Assembly (NCBI GenBank): GCA_025642065.1
Contig: JAODUP010000276.1
Span: 295,001-359,000, forward strand
Length of the DNA stretch: 64,000 nt
DNA from: Paralvinella palmiformis
Lineage: Eukaryota > Annelida > Polychaeta > Terebellida > Alvinellidae
Direction of reading: 5' to 3'
Shown here: in pieces, positions 1 to 10,647 of the stretch
How positions within the stretch are numbered: the first letter of the stretch is position 1
How the letters are laid out: each line of letters starts with the position of its first letter
Position numbers and translations under genes: made by a program
Notes under the pieces: generated by a model
Seen by the model: the letters and a program-made list of their open reading frames with translations, nothing else
Told to the model about the DNA's origin: nothing
Database searches by the model: none

Positions 1-56
1 TCACCCGCCAGTATCTTCTCCATGTTCCAGCATTTTATTGTTTTATCATCACCACA
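1..56 (-). CDS. DCAF13: DCAF13/SOF1 coding exon 4, cut by window edge
   Basis: The acceptor ttgcag at 62-57 is followed by TGTGGTGATGATAAAACA, reading CGDDKTIKCWNMEKILAG. GDDKTIKCW is the end of WD40 blade 2 in this family. 56 bases are visible, and either the exon continues past the left edge or a donor lies exactly at the edge (G|gtga). The rest of the propeller and the C-terminal SOF1 domain lie outside the window. In-window coding totals 145 codons, against about 445 for the whole vertebrate protein. Confidence 0.88.
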
Positions 57-836
57 CTGCAATTAAACATCAAATACAGACGCCAAACCTACATTAGTCA
101 TAATAAGCAAACAAACAAACATATGCAGAGAACATTTGACTATCTCATATAAATAGTTTCCTGATGAAAGCAACTCACTGAATTATTAAAATATTGGGGG
201 ACATTAATCTGAAAGACCCCCTGAGGATGAAAAACATCCTGGCAGTGACCCCCCTCAGGGTATTTTGGCTCCATCTTTCCATACTGCTCCCCTGTGAGTG
301 GTGAACGAGGAGGCTTCTCAACCACCCTAACATAGAGGCTGTGCTGATCAAGTGACAGCCTGGGGATTCTCCCCGTAACACAAGCAAAAGCACACAAAAA
401 AGCAACTCATGACTAAAGCAACGTCTCTAAATTTTGATACATCGGTATTATAAAACCTTTTAGCATTACTTTTATTCTCTACACAAACGATAAACATTAA
501 GTGCACTATATTCTTTATATATAACACTTGAATAATTTCAAATATGGTCAAATTTTATTTTACACATAAAGCACTGATGCAGGGAGGGTCGTTAGTGAAT
601 TGGAAAGGGGGGGGGGGTGCTATAGGCTCTCCCCTAAAAAGTTGGGAAAAGTGGAGCATTTGGAACATTCTAGGCCAATTTTTTCACCAAAACCAAAGTA
701 GCTGACCAATTTCTGCTGATAAAATACCGTAGGCGATGAGGGACTGTAAAATATATGACGTATATCGTCGGACGTCAGCTGCTACTGAAAAGGCTGAATG
801 TGGTATAATAACATAAAAATAATAGCATTTACATAC
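57..836 (-). other. DCAF13 intron 3
   Basis: The 780-bp intron lies between exons 3 and 4. It holds a 5'-truncated SINE of the second family (about 176-395), a poly-G run near 607-617, and otherwise AT-rich unique sequence with nothing coding recognised. Confidence 0.85.
176..393 (+). mobile_element. SINE family B, 3' part
   Basis: The sequence matches the 3' two thirds of the complete copy at 62546-62893: cccctgagga, ctcagggtat, ggctccatctttcc, tactgctcccctgtgagtgg, tctcaaccaccc, acatagaggctgtgctgat and gacagcctggggattctcc occur in the same order. The tRNA-like head is missing, and the copy ends in an A/C-rich tail (caagcaaaagcacac). Confidence 0.85.
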
Positions 837-944
837 CGAGAAGAAGTGCTGACCATCAGGATTGAATGCCAGTCCTCTAACATAACCTTCATGAGCAACA
901 ATTCTCTTAACACAAGTTTGTTTGGCAATATTCCACAATCTAAC
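837..944 (-). CDS. DCAF13: DCAF13/SOF1 coding exon 3
   Basis: This 108-bp, phase-0 exon lies between acceptor ttaacag (945-951) and donor TCG|gtatgt (836-831). It encodes 36 codons, starting VRLWNIAKQTCVKRIVAHEG and ending with DGQHFFS. VRLWN completes the first WD40 blade, and AHEGYVRGLAFNPDG starts the second. The joins to exon 2 (YDGE|VRLW) and exon 4 (FFS|CGDDKT) keep the frame and the expected family sequence. Confidence 0.95.
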
Positions 945-1383
945 CTGTTAATAAGCCACAAAAATAATTATATCATTAAAAATAAGCCGCTACAAAAAGT
1001 AGAACCACATACTTCGTACGAAAGTAGAACCATAAACTCGATACAAAAACATTATGTTTTGCACATTTTACTAATTCATAACTAATTCCTTCCTTTTTTG
1101 TGAGCATGAAATGAGTGTTATTGCAATGATACAAAAATGTATCAAAGAGGCGACTTCAATGTCATGATTTTATAGGGCCATACCATAAAGACTTTATGGT
1201 ATTTATGATTAAGTTGTTTTAAAAGGTCTTACTAAAGGATACCTCCAGTGTTCTCGATGACAGTCGCAAATGTTTCTCTTGCGATCAGATAGTCATAAGT
1301 TAGCATGACATTTGCTGTGTCAGTAAAACGCCTTCACATATTTATTACCAGTCCATGGCCTGGACTCTATATGAAGGATGTGA

Positions 1384-1570
1384 GGGGGCTTCCTTGCGCT
1401 AACTGGCAGCACGTTGGATCACAGATCACCACCACCTGAGTTCGATTTCTCGGTGTGGGCATATCTGGAGGGTGTTTAATTTTGACTTGGCTTCATTACC
1501 TTTGGAGGTCGATCGACCTATTTAGCATACATACTATGTACACAAAAGTGGCCATAAAACATCAATCATC
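1384..1570 (+). mobile_element. SINE family A (tRNA-derived)
   Basis: A nearly full-length copy: head with ctaactggcagcacgttgga, B-box-like gagttcgatttctc, body tatctggagggtgtttaa and tcattacctttggaggtcg, and end aaaacatcaatcatc. The best preserved copies of the family are at 31461, 20659, 35487 and 54859. Confidence 0.85.
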
Positions 1571-3018
1571 TATGGAGGATGTGAGGTTAGGGAGCTATTT
1601 CTGATTATCCTAAAAGCTGTCTGCTTGTTTTAGATCTGTGCATGGGCTAACTCTTCTGGAATGCCACCGCCCACTCTGAAGTGGCCCACAACCATCCCAC
1701 CCCGATATCTGGAATGATACTTCTGGATGGCTCCATATTGAATAGTGGATTTGCACAACCTCTGACCTAGTTTTCCCGGGCCATGGCAATGCTCAGCTGG
1801 ACCCAAACTTAAATCACTGCACTGAAGAAGCGATAAGTTTTTGTTGATGTAGACAAAATTTCAAGTTTGTGCCTACTGAAATATGTTATAAACTGTGCTT
1901 TATCGAAAGATTAGATACAGGTATGGGTTCCAAATTTACAATGGGATCTCTCATTTATTGCGTGTTATACGTGTCAGTGCACAACCAACCGAATTAATAT
2001 TTTTGTGCATGACAAGTAGGTACAGTACAAAAATGTGTACTGTAAATGTATTTAAATGATCATATGACTCTCACTGAGGTTTCTGGTCAGTTATCTTTTC
2101 AGGGCTTCCTTTCGTGAAACAATGGTTGATTTTCAAACTGGTTCTAGATAAAGCCAAATGAATGACGTACTGGAAGAGTGATGACAACACAGTATTAGAC
2201 AGGGGTACATTCGATTAAATAACAATATAAAAGTCTTGAAAATCAAATTAACTAGGGTTCATCATGTATATATCTGTAAATTTAAATGATATGTGTGTAG
2301 TTGTTTTACACATATGTAAAGTAGTATTCTGTCCAAATTAACTTGTTTTAATATGTTTTGCATTAATGAATTAATAATATAGATAAAACTCATGTTGGTA
2401 ATATTTAATATCTCTAGGATTCCCAAGATGGTACACCTCGTATACTAACACTCTGTGAGGAGTTCCCAATGTGTTTGCGATGTCATCATCGACAATGAGT
2501 CTCACATTCAAAACTTGCATTAATTACCCGGGGAATTAATTTCTTCCCTATCTGCTCAAATGGCCATCTAAGGAACAAGTTTGGTTGACGGTGCCACATT
2601 TCTTCGAGTGTTTTCCAAGCACGAGAGTGACCACCGATCATACCAAATTCTTTATTCAGCATCCCCGTATGGCACCATTTCAATGAAAAGACCCGGAGTT
2701 ACTATAAGGAACATAACAACGCAACTACCCGAAAACACCACCAATACGCAGCCGCCCCACCCTATCAACACTTAAATTACACTTAACGAATTCAGCCAAG
2801 AAATTAAAAATATTTTGAGATAGCTTAAAAATAACGTCAGCTGAAGTGTGATGTCAATGGTGTGAAAGCGTTCAACGTAATGCGGACTTGAAGGATATGA
2901 ATTACTGACTGACAAAATGGATAATAAAAAATAAACAACGTCACAGAATAATATGTAGCTCGCCTTCCATCATTAAAAATTGCATTTACAGATGCCTCAA
3001 TCAAAAATAACCCACTCA

Positions 3019-3033
3019 CCCCCCCCCCTCCAA

Positions 3034-3065
<32 letters not shown>
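3019..3065 (+). repeat. Poly-C plus (CA)n microsatellite
   Basis: A run of C followed, after a short spacer, by about 13 CA units up to cacacgtacac. It accounts for the Cys/Val open frame on the minus strand here. Confidence 0.95.
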
Positions 3066-3067
<2 letters not shown>

Positions 3068-4078
3068 ACACAAAAGGGGTTCATTGGGTGCCTCACTCCC
3101 ACATACAGGGCTACAGTTTTATTACTGATATAAGCTTATAAATTGAGACAGATGCATGCACACAAATCAATCAATAAATTAGTTCTTCGGTGTGACTTCA
3201 GATAGAAAATGATTCAAAATCATTCTGAAACTAGTACATCCAAGTACAAGTATTGCACACCCTTCTGCATCTGGTTCTGAACTCAACCGATGTGGCAGAG
3301 CTCCGTGTCAGACCATAAATTTACAGGTATCTGGCTTTAGATCGGGCCAAGGTATGTGAAGACAACACAATGACACGAATTCAAGTTGAAGCTATTCGTT
3401 TCGCACCAGTTGTCATGATGATACTTGTGAAAACTTAGAAGACGTGCCATCAAACAGCACCTAACAAAGCACTGGCAAAACTGTGTACTTTTAGTAAGTA
3501 ATTCAGTACTTGGAATATTTAGTGGCTGTATCATATAACGGACACGGTTTTGATTGCGGCAGATGGAAATTTTCTGTGGCATTTTTAATTTTTCTTGGTG
3601 TCGCTCATTTAAATATCACTGGAATCCTGCAAAAATGCATCCTAGAATCGGTATAGGTGAACAAATGTATATTGGATTAAGACTGATTTTGCTAATGTAC
3701 TACTTACACATCGCGGCTTTATAAGCGGAGCCAAATGTGCTAGAAATATTAGTAACTATAATAATAAAAAAACATTTAGTAAGCACCGTATTTCCAGCAA
3801 GCTGTTCAGAAGCATTGTACATTGATGATAATAATAATAAATATAATATTAAGGTTAACCAGTATTACAGTTATACATGATCAGATATTACCATATTACC
3901 ATAAATAAGCTAACTGAAATAAACAGCTCTGCATGATTTATATGAACTCAGCGATTCAACAATATCATAGTTGATGGATAAATATTATATGCTCCTAATA
4001 TAAAAATCATGTTCCAATTGGTACACAAAGGACATCCAATCAGCAAAGTGACACTGGTGGTACTGTGAACACCTATGG

Positions 4079-6180
4079 GTGAGAACTAAACTCACTGTTC
4101 ACCATGAAATGTTTATCCTTGCACGGTTGGATGTTCATGAGTTGTTGGCCACATCAAAGTCTGCTTATAATACAAATAAGGTCAATCCCGGTGAAATAAA
4201 TCAGAAAGCGATCTTTAAGTTTAATGTGGTAAATAACGTCCTTCGCAGGAAGCCGACCAATTGTCCTGATAGATGTCACTACGATGAAGTGACTGCAGGT
4301 TTCAATAGGTACTTTCAACAGACAATGCAAATAATTAGGGAAAATTTTGAATTACCTGAACAAGTCCAAAATTTACCTGACCATAGCTGTAAATATCATG
4401 ATTACGTCTACGAAACGGACGTCATCAAGCTTATCAGGAAATCCTTTAATGCTTTCTGTGAAGGGGACTCTGCGCCAACATGGCTGATCAAATATTGTCT
4501 CAATGTACTTAGTTGAGAATATGTTGATAATAGTAAATTTGTCATCAATGGTGGATAGTTTCCTACTATGATGAAGTCTCAAAAGTTATATCCTTAACCA
4601 AGAAGCCCAATCATGTTAGAAATGATCTAAAAAAAATACCAGACTAATTTGTCTTTCATCTCGAAGTTAGTTGACAGAGCTTTTGCTGTTGTTTATGACA
4701 GCAAGCTGGGTGAGCCTCTACAGTTGACTTAGGTTCCTCAGGGTTCATACACATTTTGACATTTCAGATTCCAGGACTTTCCAGGACCTACCAATGTCAA
4801 ATTCAAGGACCTTTTCAAGGAATTCATGAACTCTTAACACCTATATGTTCAAATTCCAGGACTTTCAAGGACCTCTACAAAAATTCCAGGAATTTCCAGG
4901 CCTGGAATCCAAATTTTCAAATTCCAGGACTCTCCAGGTTTTCAAGGACCTGTGCGAACCCTGTTCCTCTTTCACAATACTGAAACTGCTCTCCTACATA
5001 TTAAAATGACATACTCAGCAGCATTTACACCGAAAGTCAGTGGGATTGATATTACTTGATCTGTCAGCTGCTTTTGACACCGTGGACCATAACAACAACA
5101 TCCTGCTGCATTGGAACAGTATTTGGACTCAAGAGCCTTTTTCAAAACTATTTCGCTCCTATTTATCTCAGAGGAACCGGTATGTATTAATACGTCAAGC
5201 TATCTCTGATGGCATCGGTCTCACTTTTGGTGTTCCACAGGGGTTGGATCTTGAATCCCTATTGTTTGTCCTATACACATTCCCTCTTGCTAGTATAGCA
5301 TGGTGCCATGGCATATGCACACATATATAAGCGGATGATATGCAGCTTTATACTATAAATTAGTATAATGGAGATAACAAATGAAACAAGCAGAACAGAA
5401 ATCATTTGCAAAATTTAATACACGCAGCTCTGAAATTAGATAATGGCTTGGCAGAAACCTCTTGAAACTCAACCATAATAATAAAAGATGTGTTTATTGT
5501 AGCAGCACTTCTCTTAACTCCACGCTGTTAAAGTCAACGTTGTGGATGTGGGTAATGTATCAATATCATGAAGACAGTTTGTCAGGAACCTCTGAGTCAT
5601 GTTTGATTAAACGCTGAATACGAAACAGCGCATAACCCATATAACTAAATCATCATTCATCCAACTAGGAAGTAGTAGATGTTTGAAACCCCATTTATCT
5701 GCTGAACCGCTCAAGACTGTGGCACGTGCGTTCATTGCATCAAGGATAGATTTTGGCGACTGATTGCTCATAGGAATAACAGACAGTGGTGTTAACCAAC
5801 TGCAATGCATACGGAACTGTACTGAACTTCTGGTGATAAATACCCACAAGTATGATCACATACACCCCGTACTTAAATCATAAATGTCTCCATTGTATAA
5901 CCCTAATGTATTCAAGATACTACTGCTCACATACAAACTAACAAAGCAGTGCATGGCTTAGCCCCGTCTTATATACGTCAACTAGTACAACTGAAACGGT
6001 CCGGTCGTCGACTGAGGTCAGATCACCACTGAAGATTCCATAGACCAGTCCCAAATCGTATGGAGATGCTGGTTTTAGTGTCGCTGGACCAAATACATGG
6101 AATCACCCCCAGAACACGTCAGATCTGTTTTGACTATATGATCTTTCAAATGCCAAATGAAAAACTATCTATTTTATATT
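4079..6180 (+). mobile_element. Decayed CR1/L2-like LINE (reverse transcriptase)
   Basis: Non-LTR retrotransposon remnant on the plus strand. Landmarks of the reverse transcriptase ORF occur in the right order but in shifting frames with stops. These are a region reading VIKLIRKSFNAFCEGDSAPTW (about 4410-4475), a KKPNHV-like block (about 4600), ISKLV-type sequence (about 4655), TETALLHI (about 4975), LLDLSAAFDTVDH (about 5045-5085), GVPQG (5230-5245), a degenerate ADD box (5333-5340), and a C-terminal block reading KAVHGLAPSYIRQLVQLKRS (about 5944-6003). The catalytic region is broken and no intact ORF remains. It is in the same direction as its own tail and antisense to DCAF13. Clade assignment (CR1/L2/Rex-like) is by motif memory. 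Confidence 0.88.
4738..4965 (+). mobile_element. Small CAGGGTTC-ended element nested in the LINE
   Basis: The sequence begins cagggttcatac and ends gtgcgaaccctg, giving short inverted termini. Inside are degenerate repeats of attccaggactttccaggac and caaggacctt. It interrupts the LINE just before its TETALL block. Direct copies of gttcctc flank it (left 4733-4739, right 4965-4971), as expected of a 7-8 bp target duplication of hAT-type elements. Related, more decayed copies are at 10560-10647 and 13517-13636. Confidence 0.65.
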
Positions 6181-6330
6181 GATTTTGATACCATCTACTA
6201 ATAATGTTGATTATTCTGTTCTGTCAATTGATAATATTCAATGAAGAATATAATCTAAAGCAAAACACCAACCTCAGTTTGACATCTTACTACAAACTGG
6301 AAGAAATTATTCATCCCAAAGCCCCTACAA

Positions 6331-6727
6331 TACAGACATGGGGTAAGTTCAATTAGAACTGTTTATTTAAAAAAAAATGGAATTGAAATTGATAAATTTG
6401 GAATTGAAGTTTACTACAAAAAAATTAAATCCACAAATTAATTGACCCTGTAATTTTTTAATTCAGAAATATTTCTTTCATGACAATCCTACTTGCAATA
6501 TATGCTACTCGGAGTAGGTAGTTCAAGCAGGTACTCAGAATAGGTACACGTTGTATGTATGTATGTAGTATATGTTATTGCATATATCACTGAATAAAAG
6601 AATAACTTGACAAAAAATTTTTTTTGGTGTTAACACATATAAAAATATATGGAATTGAATTGGAATTGCTCTATTTGGAATTGGAAAATTTCACGTGGAA
6701 TTGACAAAATGGAATTGACCCGTCTGG
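6331..6727. mobile_element. MITE-like repeat rich in GGAATTG
   Basis: Left end cagacatggggtaagttcaa and right end ggaattgacccgtctgg are imperfect inverted repeats (CAGAC, GGGT, CAATT in common). The interior is dominated by ggaattgaaattg and ggaattgaattggaattg blocks. No ORF. Confidence 0.45.
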
Positions 6728-7207
6728 TGGATTATTAATCTGATCTAATTAAATAATTATAAAAACAAAACAATAAGATACCCAACATAACAGATGGCTT
6801 GTATCTACCAATATCAGAATTAGTAATGTGTATGGAACTCATTATGTATGTGGATCCCAGGTCAATTAAAATGTCTACACCTGAAGTATGATCATAAAAC
6901 TTTTATATGTCTACTGGGCATTCCAATCTAAATGATCTCCAAAACATAATTTATGGTCTGAGATCTGATTACACACTACATATTATTAGATGTGTTTCAT
7001 GCACCCATTTTCCCTTGTCTCCAGGTCCTCTCTCACAAATCCATTGATTAACTTTGTTTTTTTTCCCTTAAGGTTGCCACAGGAAGACAGCCTTATCGGT
7101 TATGTGACATACCTAGACAGTGCATTAAAAATTTGATAATGTATCAATCCACCTGTGACTAGTCTAACAATGTATACTGTTTAAAAATAAATCATATCAT
7201 AACATAC

Positions 7208-7407
7208 CTCTCCGTCATAAGCCCCTGATAAGATCAACGACAAGCTTGTTGGATGTTTACATAAGCAGTGAACACCATCACGATGACCATCCAGAGAGGC
7301 TAGGAACGGCTTGGCAAAAACTCTCTCCAGCTTAGCGGCATTCAAGGCTCTTGTATACTCTCTCGGAGCTTCAAATGGGTGCAGTGATGGATCATAATTT
7401 CTCGGCA
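7208..7407 (-). CDS. DCAF13: DCAF13/SOF1 coding exon 2
   Basis: This 200-bp exon has acceptor ttcag|TG at 7408/7407 and donor GAG|gtatgt at 7208. It encodes 66 codons after the split Met, beginning PRNYDPSLHPFEAPREYTRA and including the family blocks LERVFAKPFLASLDGHRDGV and LSGAYDGE. LDGHRDGV..L..HP......SGAYDGEV is the first WD40 blade. The length and order of blocks agree with vertebrate DCAF13 without gaps. It is separated from exon 1 by a 7.1-kb intron and from exon 3 by a 6.3-kb intron. No frameshift or stop is present. Confidence 0.95.
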
Positions 7408-7744
7408 CTGAAAGTGGTCAACAGACAACAATAGCCAATTATTATATCTTGGACGTGGCAGATCTCTGATATAAACAAACTATTATAAACAATCCATGTG
7501 TGAAAGTCTACTTCTGTCGACTGAAAACATTTAAATCTAAAGAGTCGTTCTGGACATTTGTTTGCTTTAATATATTTGACAAAGACCATAACTGGCATAA
7601 GTGCAAATAAGGACGGTTTTCCCAATCATCACAAGGATCTCTGTTCCACATTTTTGGGTATTTCCGAATATGCTGAGTGGTCATACTATTAAACACAGGC
7701 AGTACTATTTACAATGTGATGTTAACGGTCCCAGTAATGATGAT

Positions 7745-7748
<4 letters not shown>

Positions 7749-7783
<35 letters not shown>

Positions 7784-7791
7784 GAACACAT
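7749..7791. repeat. (AT)n microsatellite
   Basis: Uninterrupted AT dinucleotides over about 43 bases inside DCAF13 intron 1. Confidence 0.97.
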
Positions 7792-8334
7792 GCTAATTTA
7801 TAGTGATGGTTAACCAAGATATGTTACAGATGACACTAACCACATGCTTTATTTATTAACACAGTTTCACATCTTTACTGATTCTGTGTGTTATACGTCC
7901 AGAAGGGAATTCATTCATTACTCTTGGCAACTTGTTTTATTAGGGAATGTAAAAAAGATAAATTTAGATATGTTTTAGCATTAAATTACTCCCACTTGGA
8001 AGCCACCATAATGGATTTCTAGGCTAAAAAATTAAACTCCTGTAGAATAGCAATTAAAAAAACAACAGTAATCATTTATTCTCCGTTTCTCTACAAAGGG
8101 ACACGTCATTTAAAATTAAATCTACTAAATGTGCTGATAATTACCCCAACAAAAATACCTTCATCTGAAGACACTAAATTATTTCAACTTACACAGGAAC
8201 AGGCCATTTTAGACCAAACCTGTGTGTACCATACTGTTTTGTTACCTGTTGTAGTTCTTAGAACTTCTTTTGTCATGACCAACTGATATACCATTTCATA
8301 ACCAAAATATATATCATTTCATAACAAATAGTGT

Positions 8335-8571
8335 TGGACTATAGATCACTACCACCCATGTTCAAATCTCGGCGTGGATATTGTAAGTATTCTGATTTTT
8401 ATTTTAGGTACCTGTACCTAGTTTAATAGACTTTTTTCTTGTTGCAAGCTTTCTATATCTGAAGGCTGTTTCATCTTCACTTCATTACCTGTGGAAGGTC
8501 GATTGGCCCATTTAGCCTACCATGTGTACAAAAGTGGCCGTAGAACATCAATCATCATCATAGCAAATATA
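8335..8571 (+). mobile_element. SINE family A with internal insertion
   Basis: The head part actatagatcactaccaccc, ttcaaatctcggcgtgga is separated from the 3' part (tcattacctgtggaaggtcg, catttagcctaccatgtgta, agaacatcaatcatcatc) by about 60 bp of T-rich sequence absent from other copies. The tail is (ATC)n. Confidence 0.82.
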
Positions 8572-9329
8572 TAAGTCATTACAACTAATACAAGTTGATA
8601 ATAACATGCGAACTGTGATTCGAAAAATCAAGTTTTGCAGAAGAAAAGCAGGAACTCTCATGAAGTGACAGCTATGAAAATCAACAGATTTACTACTGTT
8701 GGATTTGGAAAGTTACCTATTTCCGGCAAGGTAAATAGTTATAACATTACAGCTTCAATGCAGTAAAATCTCTCATTAAACTTGCATTTTTGCGCTATAT
8801 CAACTCTCATGCCAGCCTACAGTTTTGCTTATTAGTCCTGTTGTCAACTCAGATATGCAAGGCGTGAAAATAAACACCTGTCTGGCACTAAAGGTCCTCA
8901 TGATGAAGACATGTCATCTTCCAGGGAAGTGTTCTCTGTAAATTCTATTGTCAAATTCTGTAGTGAGTAATTTTACAACCCTCCTTCTTTATCATGCAGG
9001 CTTGGGCTGTGTTTTTTTTCTGGCACAAAAGGCAGGTTAAATGTTGTTGGGCTGGTAACTGTAACATAAATTCAACCAGGTGGGATGGTATTAAGTATTT
9101 AATTTTAGTTAACCTATAAACCAATAATTCATTGTCGATATTTTAAACCCAAACTGGCTGTTTTGATGTATTGTCACAAGGTTGATACAGCGTCGGGTTT
9201 TGTTTATAAGCAACAAAAGATTGTAGATGACTTGAGAATCTAATATTAGTAATAACAGGAATTACTGCGGTGTGACGGGTTAATCCCATCAACGCAATTC
9301 ACTTAGAGAACAGTCAGGTTTGCTGTTTG

Positions 9330-9444
9330 ATGGCCATTTTTGTCCACAAGGTAGGCTAAATGGGCCAAACGACATCCAAAGGTAATGAGGCGAAGTCAAA
9401 GATGAAAGGCCAACCACATTACCAGCTGGACCATGGAGGCACCC
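9330..9444 (-). mobile_element. SINE family A with internal deletion
   Basis: Minus-strand copy. The 3' half (gtaggctaaatgggcc, ccaaaggtaatgaggcgaag) and the very 5' end (ccatggaggcaccc) are present. The region with the B box between them is missing. Confidence 0.75.
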
Positions 9445-9546
9445 TCAAAGAACAGTAAAGTAAGAACCAGGTCAACTAGTGAGGATCATAAACAAGGCAA
9501 GATGGTGACGGTATAGATGAAAATTCATATCACATAATATTTAATC

Positions 9547-9589
9547 GATTAAGGGAAATGCGTGCAGCCTGCACACATTTCCCTTAATC
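9547..9589. repeat. Near-perfect inverted repeat (hairpin)
   Basis: Left arm gattaagggaaatgcgtgca and right arm tgcacacatttcccttaatc pair at 19 of 20 positions around a 3-base loop (gcc). Weaker pairing continues outward (tcacata on each side). The loop is too short for a normal microRNA precursor. A foldback element or cruciform is more likely. Confidence 0.85.
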
Positions 9590-10559
9590 TTTATGTGACA
9601 TGATCTAGCTGCAGGAGTTTCTAGAACATTTGTTTATCAAAACATCTATTTTTCCAGCATCCCATCAATATCTTCCTGTAGTATTTTGACATTTGATTAA
9701 TGGAACAGATACGCGATAGCTTTTTATATGTAAATGTAAGACAATAAGTATGCAGTGATCCACAAATTTCTAGGATCTCATTTTACATCAAATTGACACT
9801 GATCTAAATGATATAGTGTGTCTGTGTGTATGTACCAGTATGCATGCATGCTTGTGTTCTTCATGTGATGATGCTAACCACTGAGGTAGTAATTTGATAC
9901 ACTAGATGGCAGCACATCACAGGTCATGTCATTTTGACCCCAGCATTTGACGTCTTTTGGAATTTGGAAATTGACCCCACAACAAACACAATGTGATTTC
10001 ATATCACTGCATGGCCTCATAAATATTGTCATATTTTGCAGATTTGATTGTGCGTGCATGATCATGATGTCATAGACCCAATAAATATAGGCAGAGCATC
10101 ACATTATAAAAGTGAGGGCAGATATCACATAGCTGGCAGTGACAGTCCACATTTTGTGCTCCCACCTCTTTCGTGGCCACCAACTCTCCGGCAATGATTC
10201 AGATTTTGAGGGAGTTTAAGCCAATACTTGACTTATATGGTGAGCATATGGCTGAGGGAAGAATTACAGTGTCAAAATTGACCTCAGCTTATCTGCCGGG
10301 TTGACTTATATGTGAGTATATATAGTGTATAGAACCTTGGTATTTTCCATACATATGACATCACACAGAAAAATTAAAACCAGGTTAAGAAAGACATTAT
10401 GTTTGAAATATCAGGCTTCAAAATTGTGCCATATAAAGTAATCACTTGTTCTGACAGCTATGCATGCTACTTGTTAGATCTAACACATCTAAGCTCCCAT
10501 CTTGATAAGCTGGAGTTAAAAAAATGTTTAGGGTGACTTTCCTATTCAAGGCAGTTTTC

Positions 10560-10647
10560 CAGGGTTGTATTGAAAAATGAGAACCTTTCCAGAAATGCTA
10601 TTGAAATCAAATGTATTCCAGGAATTCCGGGATGCATGCAAACCCTG
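10560..10647. mobile_element. Decayed copy of CAGGGTT-ended element
   Basis: Begins cagggttgtat and ends gcaaaccctg, with ttccagg and ttccaggaattccggg inside. This resembles the element nested in the LINE at 4738. No clear target duplication. Confidence 0.45.

Larger units (their letters stand above)
945..7207 (-). other. DCAF13 intron 2
   Basis: The 6.3-kb intron contains a family A SINE (1384-1570), a C-run plus (CA)n tract (3019-3065), a decayed LINE (4079-6180) with a nested insertion, and an inverted-repeat element rich in GGAATTG (6331-6727). Between these (about 1571-3018 and 3066-4078) I see AT-rich sequence with no supported feature. Confidence 0.85.

Noticed and set aside
2486..2683. 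65-codon minus-strand frame with Trp/His-rich sequence
   Set aside because: It loosely resembles transposon-derived proteins, but I could not name a motif, and there is no supporting structure.
4079..5330. Host coding genes at 4079-4516 and 5040-5330
   Set aside because: These frames carry LINE reverse transcriptase motifs (LIRKS...PTW, LLDLSAAFDTVDH) and are remnants of one retrotransposon.
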